Shown here piece by piece: positions 61,595-64,000 of a stretch of DNA of 64,000 nt (its first letter is position 1; each line of letters begins with the position of its first letter). The stretch spans positions 1 to 64,000 of the forward strand of contig JACRCQ010000076.1 of NCBI GenBank assembly GCA_016218915.1, written 5' to 3'. Both the position numbers and the translations under genes were made by a program. The notes beneath the pieces are model-generated. The model saw only the letters and a list, made by a program, of their open reading frames with translations. It had not been told where the DNA came from and did not search any database. Origin of the DNA: Deltaproteobacteria bacterium (GTDB taxonomy: Bacteria; Myxococcota_A; Polyangia; Polyangiales; Polyangiaceae).

Positions 61595-61601
61595 GCGCGC
61601 G

Positions 61602-61607
61602 ATGCTA
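61602..61607 (-). promoter_or_regulatory. -10-like TAGCAT, start-proximal
   Basis: TAGCAT on the minus strand, 7 nt before ATG 61594. The block GCGAAAAGTGCTA directly upstream is shared with the next lipoprotein. Confidence 0.5.
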
Positions 61608-61716
61608 GCACTTTTCGCTCCATCGCGGTTTGCTCTGAAAGCAAAGTACCACGCCTGTGCGCCATGGCACAGAATGGCACAAACCGGACCCGCGCGTCAG
61701 GGGTGGCAGAGCTGGC

Positions 61717-62175
61717 TCAATCCGGCGCGGTCACGTCCGGGGGCTCAGCCTCAACCTCGCTCGCGTCTGAGCCCGCACCGTCCGTATCCGATGCCTCGCA
61801 CCCGCCGTCCTGCTCGCAAGCACCATCCCACGCGGCGTCACTGCTGTCGCACGCTGCATCGCACGCACCGTCTTCGCCATTGCACTTGCAGTCATCGCCT
61901 TCGCACGCGTCGGACGGGGCAGCGTCTGCATACCAGCCGGTGCCGCCGGCGCCGCCCATGCTCGCTCCGCCTGCGCCTGACGCGCCGCTTGCGCCGCCGC
62001 CGTTTGCTCCCGCATGGCCTGCGTCATGTTGCGTGGTGCCGCCGCTTCCACCGGTTGCGCCTGGCACTGCCATCGGGGGTTCGGGCTGCGGATTGAGAGA
62101 GCACGACGTCAGCCACACGCAAGCTGCAGCGAATGCTGACGCCAGAACGATGGAAGCCCGTATCCCCAGTGCCAT
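61717..62175 (-). CDS. NPQPEPP lipoprotein 2
   Basis: A 152-residue lipoprotein: ASIVLASAFAAACVWLTSC (lipobox L-T-S-C), mature start C-S-L-N-P-Q-P-E-P-P-M, a Gly/Ala stalk, then a Cys/Asp/Ala-rich tail (SDACEGDDCKCNGEDGACD). ATG 62175 was chosen because TACCGT lies 7 nt upstream in the same context as lipoprotein 1. Function unknown. Confidence 0.72.
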   Translation of the reverse strand: MALGIRASIVLASAFAAACVWLTSCSLNPQPEPPMAVPGATGGSGGTTQHDAGHAGANGGGASGASGAGGASMGGAGGTGWYADAAPSDACEGDDCKCNGEDGACDAACDSSDAAWDGACEQDGGCEASDTDGAGSDASEVEAEPPDVTAPD

Positions 62176-62182
62176 GCGTTCG

Positions 62183-62188
62183 ACGGTA
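62183..62188 (-). promoter_or_regulatory. -10-like TACCGT, start-proximal
   Basis: TACCGT on the minus strand, 7 nt before ATG 62175, within GCGAAAAGTGCTACCGT, the conserved block shared with lipoprotein 1. Confidence 0.45.
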
Positions 62189-62313
62189 GCACTTTTCGCA
62201 CCAGAGCGATGCGTGCGCACCTGTGCAGCGGAGCGCTGCAGTGCATGGACCCTGAGCGCATGGACCCTGACCGAGCGATAGCGGTCCAGACGCGCATCAG
62301 ACGGGAATTGCGA

Positions 62314-62736
62314 TCAATCCACGGCGTTCGCGTCGACTTCGCTGTCCTCATCCCCCGCGCCATCAGCGTGCGCATCGGTACCGCCCTCGCAGGGGCACAT
62401 CGCATCCGGGTCTGCGTCCCACGAGCCGCCTTCACAGCCGCCGTCGTCAGCGGTCGCGCAGGGGCAATTGCAGTCGAAGCAGCCTGCATCGTCGGTCAGC
62501 GGCGCATCACCGACGCTCGCGTCATGCATCACGGAGCCACCCGAGCCTCCTGCATAGGCGCCGGCAGCGCCAGAGGCTCCGCCCATACCCGTGCTACCTC
62601 CGCCGCCTCCACCCGCGTCCTGGGTGCCGACCCCATCGATCATCGGGGGCTCCGGCTGTGGATTGAGCGAGCAGGCGGCGACCATGGCGACGCACGCCGC
62701 AAGGGCAAGCCAGAGGTAGTGGGAGCGAGCGAGCAT
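62314..62736 (-). CDS. NPQPEPP lipoprotein 3
   Basis: A 140-residue lipoprotein: LARSHYLWLALAACVAMVAAC (lipobox V-A-A-C), mature start C-S-L-N-P-Q-P-E-P-P-M, a Gly-rich stalk, and a Cys/Asp-rich tail (DAGCFDCNCPCATADDGGCE, DAMCPCEGG). ATG 62736 has GGGGAAG about 11 nt upstream. In this copy the TGCTAG motif overlaps that ribosome-binding region rather than lying 7 nt away. Function unknown. Confidence 0.72.
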   Translation of the reverse strand: MLARSHYLWLALAACVAMVAACSLNPQPEPPMIDGVGTQDAGGGGGGSTGMGGASGAAGAYAGGSGGSVMHDASVGDAPLTDDAGCFDCNCPCATADDGGCEGGSWDADPDAMCPCEGGTDAHADGAGDEDSEVDANAVD

Positions 62737-62863
62737 GGCAGTAGCTTCCCCTAGCACAACGCGGGCCAGCTTCCAGAGGGCCGCGCTGGTGCATTCATCC
62801 TACATGCGGCTGCGGCGTAGGCCAAGCTTGCGCTTCGACATGGGAAGGCGGGATACAGACAGC

Positions 62864-63553
62864 ATGATCGAGGCAACGATCGGGCAAGCGCTTGGCGCGG
62901 TGAAGGAGCGCATCGCACGAGCTGCGGAGCGGGCAGGGCGTCGGCCGCAAGACGTACTTCTGGTGGCCGTGTCGAAGACGAAGTCAGCGGCAGCCGTTCG
63001 CGAAGCGTACGAAGCGGGGCAGAGAGACTTCGGGGAGAACTACGTGCAGGAGCTTGCGGGCAAGGCGTCGTCGCTCAGCGATCTGCCGGATCTGCGCTGG
63101 CACATGATCGGGCATCTGCAGACGAACAAGGCGAAGCAGGTGCTCAAGATCGCGCACATGGTGCAGACCGTCGACAGCGTGCGGCTTGCAGCGGAGCTGG
63201 GTGCGCGTGCACAGCAAGCGGGCAAGCGACTGCCGGTGCTGCTCGAGGTGAACGTAGGAGCCGAGGAGCAGAAGAGCGGGGTGAGTCTGCATCAGGCGCG
63301 CGATCTGATGGAGGCGGTTGGTCAGCAGGAGGCATTGGAGCTGCGCGGGCTGATGACGGTGCCGCCGTTCGAGCTCGATGCCGAGCAGACGGCGCCGTAC
63401 TTCAGGAGGATGGCAGAGCTGCGAGAGGAGCTTGGGGGCGCGCTGCTGCTGCCGGAGCTGTCGATGGGGATGTCGCACGACTTCGAGGTGGCGATCGAGC
63501 ATGGGGCGACGATGGTGCGCGTGGGGACGTTGGTGTTCGGCTCGAGGACGTGA
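62864..63553 (+). CDS. PLP homeostasis protein, YggS/PLPBP family
   Basis: A 229-residue single-domain PLP-binding barrel. PLP-Lys is in VLLVAVSKTKSAAAV; the next blocks are DFGENYVQELAGK, RWHMIGHLQTNKAKQVL, and the phosphate-binding LSMGMSHDFEVAIEHGATMVRVGTLVFG: all complete. It keeps free pyridoxal phosphate low and available. ATG 62864 was chosen from the family length. It is divergent from the lipoprotein cluster and precedes rplV with a 290-bp gap. Confidence 0.92.
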   Translation: MIEATIGQALGAVKERIARAAERAGRRPQDVLLVAVSKTKSAAAVREAYEAGQRDFGENYVQELAGKASSLSDLPDLRWHMIGHLQTNKAKQVLKIAHMVQTVDSVRLAAELGARAQQAGKRLPVLLEVNVGAEEQKSGVSLHQARDLMEAVGQQEALELRGLMTVPPFELDAEQTAPYFRRMAELREELGGALLLPELSMGMSHDFEVAIEHGATMVRVGTLVFGSRT

Positions 63554-63634
63554 GGGGGTGGGCGGGCAGGGCCCACAAAAACGGCGTGGTTCCATGATGG
63601 AAGCGGATCTCGAGCGATTTTCGAACAAAATCGG

Positions 63635-63663
63635 TTGCTAGGTGGTTGGCGAGTTGCTAGAAC
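63635..63663 (+). promoter_or_regulatory. Candidate promoter upstream of rplV
   Basis: TTGCTA (63635-63640), a 17-nt spacer, then TAGAAC (63658-63663), each 4 of 6 to the sigma-70 consensus. It would give rplV a leader of about 170 nt. Confidence 0.45.
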
Positions 63664-63678
63664 GCGCGCTCCCTGATT

Positions 63679-63699
63679 TGGCCCTTCCTTTTGGGAGGG
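63679..63699 (+). promoter_or_regulatory. Hairpin in the rplV leader
   Basis: GCCCTTCC, loop TTTTG, then GGAGGGGC: a stem of eight pairs, one of them G-T, in the presumed leader of rplV. It could be an attenuator or part of ribosomal-protein feedback control. Confidence 0.4.
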
Positions 63700-63843
63700 G
63701 CAGCGAAGGCGAGCCGTAACGGCGCACGCAGGATTCACGTTCCCTGGAAAGGCTGCGCACAGCCAACCAAAGCGCAGCGATGGAAAGGGGCTTCCAACGC
63801 GAATCCCACCCCGTGCGAACGACGGACGCCGAGAGGATGTCCG

Positions 63844-64000
63844 ATGATAAGCAAGGCGAGTGCGATGTTTGCGCGGATCGCGCCGCGCAAGGCCAGGGTT
63901 GTCGCCGATCTGGTTCGGGGCAAGGACGCCGGAGCTGCGCTCCAGATGCTCGAGTTCCTTCGCAAGTCGGCAGCGCCGGTCGTCAGGAAGCTCATCGAGA
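63844..64000 (+). CDS. rplV: 50S ribosomal protein L22 (partial, cut by window end)
   Basis: The visible 52 residues read MISKASAMFARIAPRKARVV, then ADLVRGKDAGAALQMLEFLR: the conserved L22 N-terminus (R-I-A-P-R-K-x-R-x-V-A-D-L-I-R-G). L22 lines the exit tunnel of the 50S subunit and binds 23S rRNA. In the usual S10/spc order it follows rpsS; here no rpsS sequence is found in the 290 bp before it, and the preceding gene is YggS. It may head a ribosomal-protein operon that continues beyond the window. Confidence 0.9.
   Translation, partial: MISKASAMFARIAPRKARVVADLVRGKDAGAALQMLEFLRKSAAPVVRKLIE

Overview
The window reads as a chromosomal segment of a high-GC, delta-proteobacterial-type bacterium, most likely a myxobacterium of the Polyangia (Sorangium/Polyangium side). 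The signs are a CdnL/CarD-type RNA polymerase regulator, a Hanks-type Ser/Thr kinase, a sigma-54 response regulator, and very many lipoproteins, several with long Gly/Ala-rich stalks or the mature start C-A/S-L-N-P-Q-P-E-P-P. I find no prophage, no CRISPR array, no rRNA and no convincing tRNA. The one mobile trace is a degenerate IS66-type TnpA remnant at the left end.

Layout. 0.2-2.6 kb: IS66 remnant and a 14-repeat propeller-like lipoprotein. 2.7-8.3 kb: diguanylate cyclase, a repeat-rich gap, small lipoprotein, aspS, TPR protein, signal-peptidase-like protein lacking the general-base Lys. 8.4-10.1 kb: asd lying between two inverted copies of a 188-bp hairpin-rich element. 10.4-15.6 kb: stalked lipoprotein, S23-type four-helix protein, 1040-aa Asp-box lipoprotein. 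15.7-19.1 kb: translationally coupled mak-treZ (alpha-glucan/trehalose metabolism). 19.1-30.4 kb: proC, a two-CxxCH lipoprotein, TerB-like protein, pcnB, copper-chaperone-like protein, several envelope proteins, and an OmpA-like plus DUF4403-like pair. 30.4-44.7 kb: EamA transporter, rnc, parvulin, solitary DNA methyltransferase, cdnL, ppx/gppA, Pal/OmpA-type lipoprotein, histone-H1-like protein, plsC. 44.7-48.8 kb: glyA, a [2Fe-2S] protein with an EAAK tail, sigma-54 response regulator. 48.8-55.9 kb: a leftward cluster (UDPGP-family pyrophosphorylase, beta-barrel/SppA fusion, degenerate ABC ATPase, S9 peptidase, then Nudix). 56-63.6 kb: YXWGXW lipoprotein, Ser/Thr kinase, transglutaminase, Cys-rich lipoprotein, cyclic-nucleotide-binding protein, three tandem NPQPEPP lipoproteins, YggS. 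The window ends inside rplV.

The most unusual signals are: (i) the two asd-flanking element copies, whose hairpins differ by compensatory base pairs; (ii) a recurrent TANNNT hexamer 6-10 nt before the start codon of about 14 genes, which implies leaderless or nearly leaderless transcripts; (iii) an SppA peptidase fused behind an outer-membrane barrel-like domain, translationally coupled to a nucleotide-site-dead ABC protein; (iv) rplV not preceded by rpsS. All functional assignments come from reading motifs by eye; no database search was run.
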